DNA of 60,279 nucleotides from Clostridiaceae bacterium AF10-41 (GCA_027686065.1 JAQCTH010000014.1:1-60279); one strand, 5' to 3'; numbered from the stretch's first letter, positions 6,904-15,338 are shown. The notes: generated from the sequence alone by a model not told the origin. Program-made: numbers and translations.

Positions 6904-7521
6904 ATGATATATGAAGGTTATAAGTTTACAATAATTCGAGCAGATAAATCAGATTTAGATGTTAGGCTGCAAATGTCCGAAATATTTGCTGAGGGATTTA
7001 CTCAATGGCTTGGCTATTTTTCAAAGGATAAAAGTATAATAGCAAAAGCATTTGCTCATATGTTTGTTTTGGATCAATTTTATATTGCAGTTACTGATAA
7101 TAAAATAGTAGGAATGGTTGCATGTACGGACTGTAGGACACTATCAGTGAGATTAAATAAAAAAGAACTGAAAAAGTACTTAGGCTTTTTCAAGGGTAGT
7201 ATTGCAACGATTGTTTTAAAAAAAGAATTTGAAAGCCCTTTTGAAAATCCTTCTCCCGAAACAGGCTCTATAGAATATGTTGGAACAGCCTCTGAATTCA
7301 GGGGGAAAGGTGTGGCATCACAGATTATAAGATATATTATAAAAAATATGACCTACCGACAGTATTTAATTCAAGAGGTTGCCGACACGAATACACCAGC
7401 TATAAATTTATATAAAAAATTAGGTTTTGTAGAATATAATCGGTTACCTGTTCCACAAAAGAGAGCCAAGAAAATTGGGATAAATAACTTTATATCGCTA
7501 AAGTATAGCCCCAGGGGGTAA
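6904..7521 (+). CDS. GNAT family N-acetyltransferase
   Basis: Protein of 205 aa. ATG 6904 follows AAGGAGAAT in the end of the TetR gene. The acetyl-CoA binding motif A is at about 121-145 (IEYVGTASEFRGKGVASQIIRYII, with the R-x-x-G-x-G/A loop as RGKGVA). A motif B region follows with ADTNTPAINLYKKLGFVEY, typical of the GNAT C-terminal strand-helix. Family members transfer acetyl groups to amines of drugs, proteins or metabolites. Co-transcription with a TetR repressor suggests an inducible detoxification or resistance role, but the substrate cannot be read from sequence. Confidence 0.85.
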   Translation: MIYEGYKFTIIRADKSDLDVRLQMSEIFAEGFTQWLGYFSKDKSIIAKAFAHMFVLDQFYIAVTDNKIVGMVACTDCRTLSVRLNKKELKKYLGFFKGSIATIVLKKEFESPFENPSPETGSIEYVGTASEFRGKGVASQIIRYIIKNMTYRQYLIQEVADTNTPAINLYKKLGFVEYNRLPVPQKRAKKIGINNFISLKYSPRG

Positions 7522-7591
7522 GTATCGTCTTATAACTAAAACACATGTGGAGACGGTGCATTGATAGACAAGAAGTAGGCTGCTATTAAAG

Positions 7592-7664
7592 GCTTTGAAG
7601 AAATTTAGATGAATATTTAACTGCGCTTTATGTCCCCTGAGATTGAATAGTTTCAGGGGATTTT
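7592..7664 (+). repeat. dispersed terminator element, copy B
   Basis: Same layout as the copies at 5931 and 10751: lead TTTGAAGAAATTTAG...GAATATTTAA, then stem TCCCCTGAGATT (7633-7644) with AGTTTCAGGGGA and TTTT. The paired arms vary together (CTGAGA with TTTCAG), which supports selection for the RNA hairpin. It terminates the TetR-GNAT operon. Confidence 0.7.
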
Positions 7665-7774
7665 ATTTAAAGTATTTATATTAGAACATGGCAGAGTTAA
7701 AAATGCTTTGAGTGATTCAATAAGCATTTGTATTTATGAGTTTTAAAAATTATAATTTAATACCAATTGTATAC

Positions 7775-7825
7775 TTGACAATTACAATTAAGTGCACTAC
7801 TATTTAGTTAAGCAAATACTTAATT
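7775..7825 (+). promoter_or_regulatory. ArsR promoter and inverted-repeat operator
   Basis: TTGACA (7775-7780) and TACTAT (7798-7803) are separated by 17 bp. The imperfect inverted repeat AGTTAAG/CTTAATT (7806-7825) covers the start region and is a likely site for the ArsR-type protein encoded at 7844. Confidence 0.65.
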
Positions 7826-7843
7826 AGAACGAAGGAGTAAATA

Positions 7844-8209
7844 ATGGATCAAACAGTTCAGATGTTTAAGGCACTTGCTGATGAAACAAGATTAAAAATA
7901 TTAATTATACTTTCAAGAAGAAGAATATGTGCTAAAGGAATAGCAAAACATCTAGATATTTCTGAAGCAGCAGTATCACAGCATATTAAAATTTTAAAAG
8001 AAGCGGGCATTATTGTTGGTGTTAAGGTTGGTTATTATGTCCATTATGATTTACAAGAACCAATACTTTTAGAGTTAATGAAGTTTATTGAGCAAATTAA
8101 TAAAGATCATTCAATGAACAGTTGTAAGTTAGGTATAAGTATGCCCAATGAGTGTAGAGCAACATGTAAAGCAGATAAAAATAGATGTTGCAAAAAAAAT
8201 AAAAATTGA
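7844..8209 (+). CDS. ArsR/SmtB-type transcriptional regulator
   Basis: Protein of 121 aa. Start ATG 7844 follows GAAGGAG. Residues 1-90 are a winged helix: FKALADETRLKILIIL, then the recognition helix region SEAAVSQHIKILKEAGII and the wing VGVKVGYYVHY. The C-terminus is unusually cysteine-rich (NSCK...NECRATCKADKNRCCKK, five Cys), a plausible metal or thiol sensor tail; the classic ELCVCDL alpha-3 site is absent (RRRICAKG in its place). Its downstream partners, a NifX-like gene and a permease, are both broken, so the regulator may have outlived its operon. Confidence 0.85.
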   Translation: MDQTVQMFKALADETRLKILIILSRRRICAKGIAKHLDISEAAVSQHIKILKEAGIIVGVKVGYYVHYDLQEPILLELMKFIEQINKDHSMNSCKLGISMPNECRATCKADKNRCCKKNKN

Positions 8210-8222
8210 AAGGAGCAAGAAT

Positions 8223-8484
8223 ATGAAAGTATGTATTCCTATTGAAAAAAACAAGGGGCTTGACAGTATTGCCTACAACCATTTTGGTACTGCTCCATTT
8301 TTCTTAATCTATGATTCAGAGAATGAACAAATGAAGATAATTGATGAAACTTAGTAGTCAAGGAGTTAGGGCCTATATGGTTTCAAATGAAACAGTTATG
8401 AAGAATATTGAACAATTAAAAAGAAATGAACTAAAAGAGTTTTCTATAAATAATAGCTGCAATCATCATGATTGTAATCATTAG
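8223..8484 (+). pseudogene. NifX/NafY-family (FeMo-cofactor-like) gene, internally deleted
   Basis: The 5' part from ATG 8223 (after AAAGGAGCAAG) reads MKVCIPIEKNKGLDSIAYNHFGTAPFFLIYD, the N-terminus of the dinitrogenase iron-molybdenum cofactor-type family. It stops at TAG 8352. The frame shifted by one continues GVRAYMVSNETVMKNIEQLKRNELKEF... and ends in the family's His/Cys-rich tail (NSCNHHDCNH) at 8484. About 30 central residues, including the GIG loop, are missing. The gene therefore carries a deletion plus frameshift and cannot make a normal protein. Confidence 0.75.
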
Positions 8485-8498
8485 TTGTTAGAAAAGTC

Positions 8499-8531
8499 AA
8501 AAGGCAACTATCGAAAGACAGTTGTCTTTTT
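8499..8531 (+). terminator. intrinsic terminator
   Basis: AAAAGGCAACT (8499-8509) pairs with AGTTGTCTTTT (8520-8530), allowing G-U, and runs into T residues. Confidence 0.75.
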
Positions 8532-8570
8532 AAGAGATGAAGATAAATAATAGTATTAGGAGGCTGGAAC

Positions 8571-8867
8571 TTGGGTAGTTATATTATGTATATATTAGTT
8601 ATGGTACTATTGATTATATCTTATTTAAAGGATAAGAAAAAGACAAGAATCTGGCTGGCTTGGAATGTTGATTGGTGGAAGTATAGGTCCTATGGTGCAT
8701 GGTCAACTACAAAAATTCCAATGTTACTTTTTGAAGCATCAGCTATGGGGTGGAAATTTATGCTCACAAGATTCTTAATTGATATTCCAGGAATTGCAGT
8801 TATTGCATATACTACTGAAAGAATATTGACAAAGAATGAGAAGAGTATTATTTATTATAAAGGATGA
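8571..8867 (+). pseudogene. YraQ-type permease gene, multiply deleted
   Basis: TTG 8571 follows AGGAGG (8558-8563) and opens a 98-codon frame. Its start (MYILVMVLLIISYLKDKKKTR) and end (GAWSTTKIPMLLFEASAMGWKFMLTRFLIDIP) are the two extremes of a YraQ/UPF0718-like permease of about 300 residues. Between them, the alternative frame reads ESGWLGMLIGGSIGP, an internal piece of the same family. At least two deletions with frame changes have collapsed the gene. It follows the ArsR and NifX-like genes and was probably part of the same metal or metalloid operon. Confidence 0.7.
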
Positions 8868-8987
8868 AAATTTACTGGTAAATCATTGAATTGCAATCTT
8901 AGAGGTATTATAGTTTAAATGTAAAAATAAACATGAGGTGATTATTAGAATAATTCTTTTGTATTAAATTTCTATAATGATACTTAT

Positions 8988-9025
8988 ACCTTTTCCAAGA
9001 CTTTTAGTTAGGAAAGGTTTTTTTT
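8988..9025 (+). terminator. intrinsic terminator
   Basis: ACCTTTTCC pairs with GGAAAGGT around a 14-nt loop and is followed by eight T. Confidence 0.75.
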
Positions 9026-9033
9026 ATTAATGC

Positions 9034-9064
9034 TTGACCTTGACATGATGTCAAAGTTTATACT
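9034..9064 (+). promoter_or_regulatory. MerR-type promoter with 19-bp spacer and palindrome
   Basis: TTGACC (9034-9039) and TATACT (9059-9064) are 19 bp apart, the stretched spacer typical of MerR-activated promoters. The perfect palindrome TTGACATGATGTCAA (9040-9054) fills the spacer. The MerR gene starts at 9098, so it is expected to activate its own operon. Confidence 0.85.
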
Positions 9065-9097
9065 TTAATTGTAAGCAAGAAGAACAGGAGGGATAAT

Positions 9098-9928
9098 ATG
9101 TTTCGTATAGGTGAATTTTCACAAATCGTTCGAGTATCTCCTCGAATGTTAAGACATTATGAGAAATGTGGATTGTTTTACCCAGCAGAAATTGATAAGG
9201 TTAACGGATATCGTCTATATAGTGCAGCTCAAATCCCATTAATACACAGAGTTATTGCTCTTAAGGAAATGGGTTTTTCTATTAGTGAAATTACTTCTAT
9301 AATAGATAGTTTTGATGAAAAAGATGATATTGAAGAAGTTCTTCATAACAAATCAAAGGAGATTTACGCTAGCATAAAGGAAGAGAAAAAGAAGATAGCT
9401 AAGTTGTCGTCAATTCTAGAACGTGTAAAAAAAGGAAATTTCACTTTGACTTGCCAAGATATTGTTCTAAAAAAGATATCTGAAATTAAGGTAGTATCTT
9501 TGAGAAAAGTAGTTCCTGATTATAGTTATCAAGAAGACCTTTGGAGAGAATTATACTTGTTTATTGACAGGAATAACTATTACTCTATTATCGAAGACCA
9601 GGTAATATCAATATATCATGAGTTAGAGCATAAGGAAGAATGTGTAGATATTGAAGTAGCTATTATAGTGAAAGAATTAAAAGATAGTTATGGTGAATTC
9701 CAATTTAAAGAGCTAGAGTGTATACCTAATGCAGCTACAGTTGTTTGTAATGGTTCCTATGAGGAGATACTTCCTGAAGGTGAAGCACATCTAGCAAAAT
9801 GGATTGAAGAAAATGGTTATAAGATAATAGGAAGTGAACGAGCATATAGCATAAGACATCCAGGCAATGAAGAAAATTCAAATAAATATCAAACCGAAAT
9901 TCAATTTCCAATATGTAAATTGAGGTAA
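9098..9928 (+). CDS. MerR-family regulator with GyrI-like ligand domain
   Basis: Protein of 276 aa. ATG 9098 follows CAGGAGGG. Residues 1-70 form the MerR winged helix (FRIGEFSQIVRVSPRMLRHYEKCGLFYPAEIDKVNGYRLYS). A coiled-coil dimer helix covers about 75-115, and the C-terminal 150 residues resemble the GyrI/SOUL-like multidrug-binding domain of BmrR and BltR. Ligand binding in such proteins untwists the 19-bp promoter, which is present just upstream. Downstream genes (small winged helix, DUF1579-like protein) may belong to the same transcript. Likely a drug or toxin responder; the specific ligand is unknown. Confidence 0.85.
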   Translation: MFRIGEFSQIVRVSPRMLRHYEKCGLFYPAEIDKVNGYRLYSAAQIPLIHRVIALKEMGFSISEITSIIDSFDEKDDIEEVLHNKSKEIYASIKEEKKKIAKLSSILERVKKGNFTLTCQDIVLKKISEIKVVSLRKVVPDYSYQEDLWRELYLFIDRNNYYSIIEDQVISIYHELEHKEECVDIEVAIIVKELKDSYGEFQFKELECIPNAATVVCNGSYEEILPEGEAHLAKWIEENGYKIIGSERAYSIRHPGNEENSNKYQTEIQFPICKLR

Positions 9929-9974
9929 AAATTTTTATCTTAACGCCTGTAAAAAATTGAAAGGAGGAAAAGAA

Positions 9975-10163
9975 ATGGAAAACTATGATGTAGTATTAGA
10001 TTATTTTAAAAAGAGTCAGAAACCTGCTAGTGCTAGTCAAATTGCTATTGGTACTGGCTTAGAAAGAAAAGAAGTTGATAAAATCATGGCAAGATTAAAG
10101 AAAGAAGAAAAAATTATATCACCTAAGGTATGTTATTGGCAGTTGAAGGATAATATGAAATAA
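9975..10163 (+). CDS. small winged-helix DNA-binding protein
   Basis: Protein of 62 aa. ATG 9975 (MENYDVVLDYFKKSQKP) is preferred to TTG 9957 because the AAAGGAGG ribosome binding site lies between them. The sequence folds as a minimal winged helix: SASQIAIGTGLERKEVDKIMARLKKEEKIISPKVCYWQL, similar to short MarR/ArsR-like proteins of clostridia. It lies between the MerR and DUF1579-like genes and is probably co-transcribed with them. Its target is unknown. Confidence 0.75.
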   Translation: MENYDVVLDYFKKSQKPASASQIAIGTGLERKEVDKIMARLKKEEKIISPKVCYWQLKDNMK

Positions 10164-10190
10164 TAAATATTTAGAAGTGGAGGAAGAACG

Positions 10191-10658
10191 ATGAATGAAG
10201 ATATGGATTTTCTGGAATTTCAAATTCCAGAGCCAGATGTAAGGTTAAAAGTTTTTGATAGATTAGTTGGCACTTGGAGTGTGTCTGGACCAGAGGTAAA
10301 AGGAGAAGTTACTTATGATTGGATGGCAGGCGGATATTTTTTAATTCAAAAGGTGGAGCTTGAACAATATGGGCAAATTGTGAAGGGTATAGAAATTATA
10401 GGCTTTGAGCGTAAATTTGGAGAATTACCAAGTGAACATGTTAAATCAAGATTTTACGACAATGCTGGAAATACACTTGATTATACTTATGAAATAGAAA
10501 ATGATATGTTAATAATATGGGGTGGTGAAAAAGGTTCACCAGCATATTATAAAGGGAAATTTAGTGAAGATGGAAATATAAATGAAGGAGCTTGGGTCTA
10601 TCCTGATGGTGGTGGATATAGCTCAACCATGACCAGAATAAATAATAATGCATTATAA
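10191..10658 (+). CDS. DUF1579-like beta-barrel protein
   Basis: Protein of 155 aa. ATG 10191 follows GTGGAGGAAG. It is cytosolic, with no signal peptide. The core has alternating strands with VGTWSVSGPEVKGEVTYDWMAGGYFLIQKVE near residues 28-60 and ends SSTMTRI, the layout of the DUF1579/lipocalin-like barrel that binds small hydrophobic molecules or serves in stress responses. Last gene before the terminator copy at 10751. Function is not assigned. Confidence 0.6.
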   Translation: MNEDMDFLEFQIPEPDVRLKVFDRLVGTWSVSGPEVKGEVTYDWMAGGYFLIQKVELEQYGQIVKGIEIIGFERKFGELPSEHVKSRFYDNAGNTLDYTYEIENDMLIIWGGEKGSPAYYKGKFSEDGNINEGAWVYPDGGGYSSTMTRINNNAL

Positions 10659-10750
10659 GAAATAGTTTTAAATGTTATTGTGGCTACATTCGCAGCTATT
10701 AAAGAAAGTCATTTCATAAGAACATATAGAGAAAGATATGTGATATTAAA

Positions 10751-10826
10751 TATTTTGTAAACATTTAAGTAAATATTAAGTTATGGTTTATATTCCCTCA
10801 GACTAATAAGTTTGGGGGATTTTTTA
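10751..10826 (+). repeat. dispersed terminator element, copy C
   Basis: Third copy: a lead with ACATTTAAGTAAATATTAAG, then TCCCTCAGACT (10794-10804) pairing with AGTTTGGGGGA, then a six-T run. It matches copy A closely across the hairpin and ends the MerR-DUF1579 transcript. Confidence 0.75.
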
Positions 10827-10925
10827 TGTCCAAGATATTAGCATGAGATCACCTTTCTATAGGAATAATGCTGTGAATTATTATGTCGATAATATGGGAA
10901 TAATGAAATAGAGGAGGAATAGAAG

Positions 10926-12275
10926 ATGAATGAAAAGAAAGAAGTCTTAACAATTCAGGAATTAATTAAATGCGGAAAGTACTCTGAAATAAAACAGGTT
11001 ATACATGAATGGAATTCAGTCCATATTGGAGATATATTAGAAGAACTAGATATTAATAATGCACTTATTTTTTTTAGAATTCTACCAAAAGACGTAGCGG
11101 TAGAGGTGTTTTCATACCTTTCAAATGAGCAGCAGATGGCAATTATTGAAGCAATAACCGATGTGGAAATGAAAAATATAATAGATAAGCTTTACTTTGA
11201 TGATCTTGTTGATATGCTTGAAGAAATGCCTGCTAATATTGTAAAGAATATTCTAAAGAACACAAAAGATGAGGAAAGAACCCTTATTAATCAGTTTTTA
11301 AATTATCCTGAAAACTCTGCTGGGAGTCTTATGACAATTGAATATGTAGAGCTTAGAAAAGAGATGAAGGTATATCAGGCTCTTGAGCATATAAAGAAGA
11401 CAGCTCCGGATAAAGAGACAATATATACTTGCTATATAACTAATAATAGTAGAAAACTTGAAGGAATAGTTTCTTTAAAAAGATTGATTCTTTCAGATAG
11501 AGATATAATTATTAAAGATATAATGAATAAAGACGTAATCAGTGTGAATACAACATACGATCAGGAAGAAGTCGCGTCTATATTCAAAAAATATGATTTA
11601 ATTGTACTTCCTGTAGTTGATAATGAAAAAAGACTTACTGGAATTATCACGATAGATGATATTGTAGATGTAATAGACCAGGAGAATACTGAAGACTTTC
11701 AAAAGATGGCTGCTATGAGTCCCTCAGAAGAAAAATACTTAGAGAGTAGAATAGTATATCTTGCAAAGCAAAGGATAACCTGGCTTGTAATCTTAATGGT
11801 ATCAGCAACTTTTACAGGGGCTATAATAAGAAGGTTTGAGGATGTACTTCAGTCTGTAGTTATACTTGCAGCCTTTATTCCAATGATTATGGATACCGGT
11901 GGGAATGCTGGTTCACAGTCTGCAACTCTTATCATAAGAGGGCTCGCCCTTGGAGATATAGAGCCAAAGGACATTTTAAAGATTTTATGGAAAGAATTAA
12001 GAGTAAGCCTTTTAGTAGGAGCGGCATTATCGGGTATAAATTTTATAAGAATTTTAATATTTGATAGAGTAGATATTAATGTTGGAATAGTAGTAACAAT
12101 CACTATGTTTTTAACAGTGGTGCTTGCTAAAATTGTAGGAGCAGCACTACCATTAGGGGCAAGAAAGCTAAAACTAGATCCAGCTATTATGGCAAGTCCT
12201 CTAATTACTACAATTGTAGATACAGCTGCACTTATACTGTACTTCTGGCTAGCATCGATTTTTCTTGGAATATAA
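10926..12275 (+). CDS. mgtE: MgtE magnesium transporter
   Basis: Protein of 449 aa, the usual MgtE length. ATG 10926 follows GAGGAGG. Residues about 10-125 form the helical MgtE N domain (superhelix with LPxxxAxEVFSYL). Two CBS domains lie at about 130-250 (VVDNEKRLTGIITIDDIVDVI). Five membrane helices follow from about 285, with the pore signature MDTGGNAGSQSATLIIRGLALGDI. MgtE is a Mg2+-gated Mg2+ channel whose cytosolic N and CBS domains close the pore when Mg2+ is high. No M-box riboswitch is seen upstream. The gene stands alone between two terminators. Confidence 0.95.
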   Translation: MNEKKEVLTIQELIKCGKYSEIKQVIHEWNSVHIGDILEELDINNALIFFRILPKDVAVEVFSYLSNEQQMAIIEAITDVEMKNIIDKLYFDDLVDMLEEMPANIVKNILKNTKDEERTLINQFLNYPENSAGSLMTIEYVELRKEMKVYQALEHIKKTAPDKETIYTCYITNNSRKLEGIVSLKRLILSDRDIIIKDIMNKDVISVNTTYDQEEVASIFKKYDLIVLPVVDNEKRLTGIITIDDIVDVIDQENTEDFQKMAAMSPSEEKYLESRIVYLAKQRITWLVILMVSATFTGAIIRRFEDVLQSVVILAAFIPMIMDTGGNAGSQSATLIIRGLALGDIEPKDILKILWKELRVSLLVGAALSGINFIRILIFDRVDINVGIVVTITMFLTVVLAKIVGAALPLGARKLKLDPAIMASPLITTIVDTAALILYFWLASIFLGI

Positions 12276-12356
12276 AAATTTCAATCTAAAAACTCAAGTA
12301 TAAGACATATAATAAAAGTTGATAAAGTTCATAGTAACTACTGAAATTTAATGACT

Positions 12357-12394
12357 CATGTTGGTGATATGGTTTCATCAACATGGGTTTTATT
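12357..12394 (+). terminator. intrinsic terminator after mgtE
   Basis: CATGTTGGTGA (12357-12367) pairs with TCATCAACATG (12375-12385), one G-U pair, followed by GGTTTTATT. Confidence 0.75.
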
Positions 12395-12523
12395 ATAAAA
12401 AATAGAGTAATTGTAATACTTTACGTCTATGATTTTTGTTTTATATCAATATTTTAAAAAATAGTAAAACTTTTTTATGATTCATCGCTATCTACTAAAT
12501 CATAGTAATATGCTGTATTTATA

Positions 12524-12580
12524 TTGACAAAATATAACAAGCAATCATATAATGAACATATGATCACATATTCATATGTT
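12524..12580 (+). promoter_or_regulatory. promoter with palindromic operator and long leader
   Basis: TTGACA (12524-12529) and TATAAT (12548-12553) are 18 bp apart. Just after the -10, AACATATGA (12555-12563) and TCATATGTT (12572-12580) are perfect inverted arms, a repressor-type operator. The next gene starts 200 bp further on. The leader has no clear gene; a 24-codon frame at 12651 lacks a ribosome binding site. No matching regulator is adjacent. Confidence 0.6.
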
Positions 12581-12777
12581 GTATTTATAAATATATAGAA
12601 GCAACTCTCATGGAACAAATAATATTTAAATTTGTAGTTATAGCGTTATATGAAGATAGGCCTTAATAAAGTGGAAGTGGACATACCTAAAGAAGACTTA
12701 TCTAATACTGTTTATACCAAATGAGTTTCTTAATAACAAGATTATAATTATAAATTTAGGAGTAGGAGCTGAGCAAA

Positions 12778-13392
12778 ATGAATAATATAAAAAATAAGAA
12801 AATATATCGTCGGTGGGCAGGCATGTATGACAAGTTTTTCGGCAGTGATTATATTAATAAGCAGAGAGAACTTGAAATTTCTATGCTAAACCTAAAAGCT
12901 GGTGATAGGGTTTTATTTATTGGTATCGGAACGGGAGAAGATTTGAAGTTCATTCCAAAAGGGTTAGAAATCGTTGGAGTGGACATAACTGATGAGATGC
13001 TTGATATTGCTCGGAAGAAAGCAAAAAAATTAAATCTTAATGATATTCAAATATTGAATATGGATGGTCAAAAGCTAGACTTTGAGGATAAAAGCTTTGA
13101 TGTAGTAGTATTAAATTTAATATTATCTGTTATTCCTGATGGACATAAATGTTTAAGCGAAGCTTATAGGGTTTTGAGAGACGATGGTACAATTGCTGTA
13201 TTTGATAAATTTCTGGATGACAAGTCAAATCCTAATTTTATAAGGAGAGTATTAAATAAAGTGACATCATATTTAGGTACGGATATAAATAGAAGATTTT
13301 TTGATATACTTGGCAATATCAAGCTAAGTGTTATGGAGGAAAAAAGAAGTATATTAGGTGGTATGTATAGAATAATAATTCTTAAGAAGTGA
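12778..13392 (+). CDS. class I SAM-dependent methyltransferase
   Basis: Protein of 204 aa. ATG 12778 follows TAGGAGTAGGAGC. Motif I of the Rossmann SAM fold is at about 45-53 (VLFIGIGTGEDL), followed by the acidic end of strand 2 (IVGVDIT) and DMLDIARKKAKK. Motif post-II (FDVVVLNLILSVIPD) and the YRVLRDDGTIAVFDKF block place it in the UbiE/Methyltransf_11 group. The substrate is not evident. It overlaps in transcription with the metallo-beta-lactamase-fold gene, 10 bp downstream. Confidence 0.85.
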   Translation: MNNIKNKKIYRRWAGMYDKFFGSDYINKQRELEISMLNLKAGDRVLFIGIGTGEDLKFIPKGLEIVGVDITDEMLDIARKKAKKLNLNDIQILNMDGQKLDFEDKSFDVVVLNLILSVIPDGHKCLSEAYRVLRDDGTIAVFDKFLDDKSNPNFIRRVLNKVTSYLGTDINRRFFDILGNIKLSVMEEKRSILGGMYRIIILKK

Positions 13393-13402
13393 GGTATAGA
13401 AT

Positions 13403-14245
13403 TTGAAGGTAAGTGTACTAATTGAAAATGAGAGTTGTAATAAAAATTTAAAACATGAGCATGGATTATCTTTGCACATAAATTATTTTGGGAAAAATAT
13501 TTTGTTTGATACAGGAGCAACTGGAATGTTTCTAGAAAATGCTGAGAACATGGGAATTAAGATAAAGGATGTTGATTTTGTGGTAATATCCCATGCTCAT
13601 TTAGATCATGCTGGTGGGTTAATAAGATTTCTAGAGATAAATAAGAAGGCTAAAGTATATATGAGTGAGAATTCAAAAAATAGATACTATGTTAAGGTAT
13701 CATTAATTAAGAGAGAAGTAAGTATTCCAAAAGAAGTTTTCAGAAAGTATGAGAATAGAATTGTGTTTGTAAATGATTTTTGTGAGATAACAGAGAGTAT
13801 TTATATTATACCTAATTCTATAGAACGTTCATTTCCATTAGGTAGTTCCAGCAAGCAACTCATTGTAAGAAGAGATGATAATTTTGAAAGAGATAATTTT
13901 AATCATGAAATCTCTCTTGTTATAAATAATAATGATAGGCTGGAGATTTTTACAGGCTGTAGCCATAATGGGATATCAAATATGGTAGAGCATGCAAAAA
14001 GTTTTTTCCCGGCAATATCCATCCATACAGTGGTAGGGGGATTTCACTTAATGGGTATCCCATTTAAAAATAGACTTGGGGAAACTAAACAGTTCATAAA
14101 AAGTCTTGCAGTTAATATGGTGGAATTTAACATTGAGAGAGTGTATACAGCTCACTGCACTGGAAGAAAGGCATATGAGATATTAAGAGAAGTTATGGGA
14201 GAGAGGATTACTTATATTCATACTGGTTCAGTGTTGGAACTATAA
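13403..14245 (+). CDS. metallo-beta-lactamase-fold hydrolase, RFA-P synthase-like
   Basis: Protein of 280 aa. TTG 13403 follows GAGG at 13391-13394. The zinc-binding HxHxDH signature is HAHLDH at 64-69, with the preceding LFDTG strand. Further ligands lie in FTGCSHNGISN (about 190) and GGFHLMG (about 211), and a C-terminal AHCTG segment carries the last His. This arrangement is that of the group annotated as 7,8-dihydropterin-6-methyl-4-(ribofuranosyl)aminobenzene-5'-phosphate synthase-like proteins, whose true substrates in bacteria are unclear. In an operon with the methyltransferase upstream. Confidence 0.8.
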   Translation: MKVSVLIENESCNKNLKHEHGLSLHINYFGKNILFDTGATGMFLENAENMGIKIKDVDFVVISHAHLDHAGGLIRFLEINKKAKVYMSENSKNRYYVKVSLIKREVSIPKEVFRKYENRIVFVNDFCEITESIYIIPNSIERSFPLGSSSKQLIVRRDDNFERDNFNHEISLVINNNDRLEIFTGCSHNGISNMVEHAKSFFPAISIHTVVGGFHLMGIPFKNRLGETKQFIKSLAVNMVEFNIERVYTAHCTGRKAYEILREVMGERITYIHTGSVLEL

Positions 14246-14326
14246 GATCAATATTCAAAATGTGTAAAAATAGTGAATAAAAATTATAGTACCTTGATGA
14301 TATTGTTACACAAAAGAGTATATAAT

Positions 14327-14368
14327 GAGCCGATAAGTACGTTATATATTCTCGTAGGTCATCGGCTC
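14327..14368. terminator. hairpin between convergent genes
   Basis: GAGCCGAT (14327-14334) pairs with ATCGGCTC (14361-14368). The same GAGCCGAT stem sequence reappears in the terminator at 18024. It separates the convergent MBL and AraC genes. Confidence 0.55.
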
Positions 14369-14471
14369 TATATCTATACCACCGTATCTTATGATATTTT
14401 TAATAATTCTTAGAAAGACAAAGTAATAAATATAATTACGGTGAATAGAATTGTTTGTATGCTTTTAGTAT

Positions 14472-15338
14472 CTATTTTTTCGCAACAGGAATCCAAACTT
14501 CACTGTAAGCATAATCCTTTTTATTCCCATTCATTTTAGTAAAGGAAAAAGTAGGAGCATTGATTAATTCGTAATTAGAAGAAGGAAGCCATTCTGAATA
14601 AATTTTTGCCATTGTTTCTTGCAAAGTAGAAGGAAATGCTCCTTCGTTTGGGAATATAGCCCAAGTACAGGCTTTGACTTGCACCTTTTCTAGTAGATTA
14701 CTTACTTCATTTTCAGTGGTTAAAACACCTATGAGATGAGTTAAATCTCCTTCTTCTTTTAAGAAATTTGCATCAGCCTCATAAGAAGCATTAATTATTT
14801 CATAAGGCTCAATATTTTGAAGAGAATGCATCTCTTTTCTTTGTTCGTCTGTTATGCTCTGTGCAAGCTTTACAATTTCGTTATTTACACCTTCAAATTG
14901 CATAGGAACACGTTTGCTTACACCTACTAAATTAAATTCTGGTTTGTCTTCAATTCTAAATTCCATAGAAATTCCTCCCTTAACAGTTATTACAAATGAT
15001 AGTTTGGGAAATGATTTACTTATGCCTTTTTTTATTACATCTGATGGTAAAAAACCACTCCATTTTTTAAAAGCTCTAGTAAAGCCATCCATTGATTGAT
15101 AACCATATTTCAAAGCAACATCTGTTACTTTCTCTCCTTTTAATAAATCCTTATTTGCTTCTGATAATTTTCTGTTCTTTATATATTCATTAAGAGTTAA
15201 TCCTGAAAGATAAAGAAATATCTTTCTAAAGTGATAGTCAGAAACTCCAGCGTATTCAGAAATTATTTCAAGAGATAGGTTATCATCTGTTATATGATCT
15301 TCAATGTAGTCAATCACATGATTTAATTCCTTTAACAT
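14472..15338 (-). CDS. AraC-family regulator with GyrI-like domain
   Basis: Protein of 288 aa read from 15338 (MLKELNHVIDYIEDHI) after GAAAGGAGCGGG; a longer start at 15371 has no ribosome binding site. The two AraC helix-turn-helix units occupy about 8-110: LEIISEYAGVSDYHFRKIFLYLSG and TDVALKYGYQSMDGFTRAFKKWSGFLPSDV. The C-terminal half (from about 135, MEFRIEDKPEFNLVGVSKRV) is a GyrI-like small-molecule binding domain, as in Rob and SbmC-fused regulators. Probably controls drug-response genes; no operator is evident. Confidence 0.88.
   Translation of the reverse strand: MLKELNHVIDYIEDHITDDNLSLEIISEYAGVSDYHFRKIFLYLSGLTLNEYIKNRKLSEANKDLLKGEKVTDVALKYGYQSMDGFTRAFKKWSGFLPSDVIKKGISKSFPKLSFVITVKGGISMEFRIEDKPEFNLVGVSKRVPMQFEGVNNEIVKLAQSITDEQRKEMHSLQNIEPYEIINASYEADANFLKEEGDLTHLIGVLTTENEVSNLLEKVQVKACTWAIFPNEGAFPSTLQETMAKIYSEWLPSSNYELINAPTFSFTKMNGNKKDYAYSEVWIPVAKK

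Noticed and set aside
10659..10925. M-box magnesium riboswitch before mgtE
   Set aside because: The upstream region is filled by the terminator repeat copy and no conserved M-box core is visible.
12651..12725. 24-codon frame (MKIGLNKVEVDIPKED...) in the methyltransferase leader
   Set aside because: No ribosome binding site and no family; too weak to call a gene.
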